From an uncultured Burkholderiales bacterium (GTDB lineage: Bacteria; Pseudomonadota; Gammaproteobacteria; Burkholderiales; Thiobacillaceae): a stretch of DNA of 37,181 bases. The notes under the pieces were generated by a model. It ran no database searches and was not told the origin of the DNA. It worked only from the letters and a program-made list of their open reading frames with translations. The translations under genes were made by a program, and so were the position numbers. This document shows positions 36,593 through 37,181 of this stretch, piece by piece. The number at the start of each line of letters is the position of its first letter. Position 1 is the first letter of the stretch. The stretch lies in assembly GCA_938038385.1 (NCBI GenBank), contig CALHRD010000079.1, positions 1 to 37,181 of the forward strand. Reading direction: 5' to 3'.

Positions 36593-36689
36593 TTGAGGGA
36601 AATCGCCGGCGAAGAGAGAACCATCCATGCCTGGCAGGCGCTTTCCACCAGTCGAAGCGGCTTTTCGGCCATGCACGGCTATCGGGACA

Positions 36690-37142
36690 TCAGCGGTTCC
36701 AGCAGGTCTGGATGTCGTCGGCATCCCCTGCCGTACCATCCTTATCGACATCTGCCGACACGCCCTTGGCTCCGGTATGGGTCAGGGTCAGGTTGCCGCA
36801 CTCATCGCCGGTCTGCGCACCGGTCGGCGCGGCCTGCAGGGTGTAGCTCTGCGCCGCGATGTCGGAGACGGTGATGTTGTAGCGCGCCGCGCCGTCTTTG
36901 GGTGACTGGGTCAGACCGGTCAGTGCAGGCGCGGTCGTGCCTGCCGCGTCGGTCGAATAGCGGCCATTCGTAGTGTAAAACCGCTCCATGAACCCCGCCG
37001 CCTCCATCAGCACCGCCTTGGCCTCCGCCCGCGCACTGCGCCGGATGTGGTCCTGATACGAGGCCACCGCCACCGTGGCCAGGATCGCGACGATGGCAAC
37101 GGCCACCAGCAGTTCGATCAGGGTAAAGCCCCGCTGCCGCAT
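36690..37142 (-). CDS. Type IV pilin, PilE-like
   Basis: A 150-aa type IVa pilin-like protein: leader MRQRG, cleavage before FTLIELLVAVAIVAILATVA, Glu at +5, long hydrophobic helix, then a globular domain with a C-terminal pair of cysteines (DECGNL and DDIQTCWNR) that forms the usual D-region loop. Inside that loop DVDKDGTAGDADD is an Asp-rich stretch with the DxDxDG layout of calcium-binding loops. The start at 37142 has GAGGTGAAC upstream; the frame extends to 37178 but lacks pilin features there. It may be the PilE-type minor pilin of a standard type IV pilus, separate from the locus at 27823-33765. Confidence 0.87.
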   Translation of the reverse strand: MRQRGFTLIELLVAVAIVAILATVAVASYQDHIRRSARAEAKAVLMEAAGFMERFYTTNGRYSTDAAGTTAPALTGLTQSPKDGAARYNITVSDIAAQSYTLQAAPTGAQTGDECGNLTLTHTGAKGVSADVDKDGTAGDADDIQTCWNR

Positions 37143-37181
37143 GTTCACCTCAACCTCCCGAAATATATGGCACGACAAAAG

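Overview
The window reads as a chromosomal segment of a high-GC, probably sulfur-oxidising beta- or gammaproteobacterium. The main clue is a complete rhodanese-tusA-dsrE2 operon. Further clues are a C4-dicarboxylate-type TRAP transporter, a heavy-metal RND pump, type IV pilus / type II secretion-like machinery and a strong load of short palindromic intergenic repeats. No rRNA, tRNA, CRISPR array, phage module or transposase gene was seen. Codon use looks uniform and most genes are ordinary housekeeping or accessory chromosomal genes.

Layout. 118-3000 (+): TRAP transporter dctPQM. 3014-3362: a MITE-like element with a second palindromic element nested inside it. 3400-9748 (+): a heavy-metal efflux operon (His-rich exported protein, MFP, RND pump, DUF3240-type protein, TolC-type channel). 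9776-10728: two small genes and a palindromic repeat. 10807-11149: a gene remnant and a composite repeat. 11186-14334 (-): membrane protein, a decayed dicarboxylate symporter, a slipin and an NfeD-type membrane protease. 14337-14750: two more repeat elements. 14937-18769 (+): an acetolactate-synthase-like ThDP enzyme, a glycosyltransferase-like protein and a sulfotransferase-like protein. 18745-20270 (-): methyltransferase, membrane protein and a PNPOx-like flavin-fold protein.

20451-21692 (-): the sulfur-relay operon rhd-tusA-dsrE2, with a good promoter whose -10 is overlapped by a dyad, ended by a strong hairpin terminator. 21894-33765 (+): alaS, a 552-aa protein with a PilZ-like C-terminal part, a sigma-54 response regulator, and a compact pilus/secretion block (MshE/GspE-type ATPase, GspF/PilC platform protein, a PilM/PilN-like fused protein, a PilO/GspM-like protein and a prepilin with a long leader). 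Most of these last genes overlap by ATGA. 33963-36408 (-): birA, coaX and a SPOR-domain protein. 36690-37142 (-): a PilE-type pilin with an aspartate-rich loop.

Three things stand out. First, the pilus block may receive two c-di-GMP inputs (a PilZ-like protein and MshEN-like motifs in the ATPase) plus a sigma-54 regulator. Second, the ThDP / glycosyltransferase / sulfotransferase / methyltransferase group has no assigned pathway. Third, several repeat families are present, including one with compensatory stem changes among its copies and one element whose insertion into another can be seen against an 'empty' copy elsewhere in the window.
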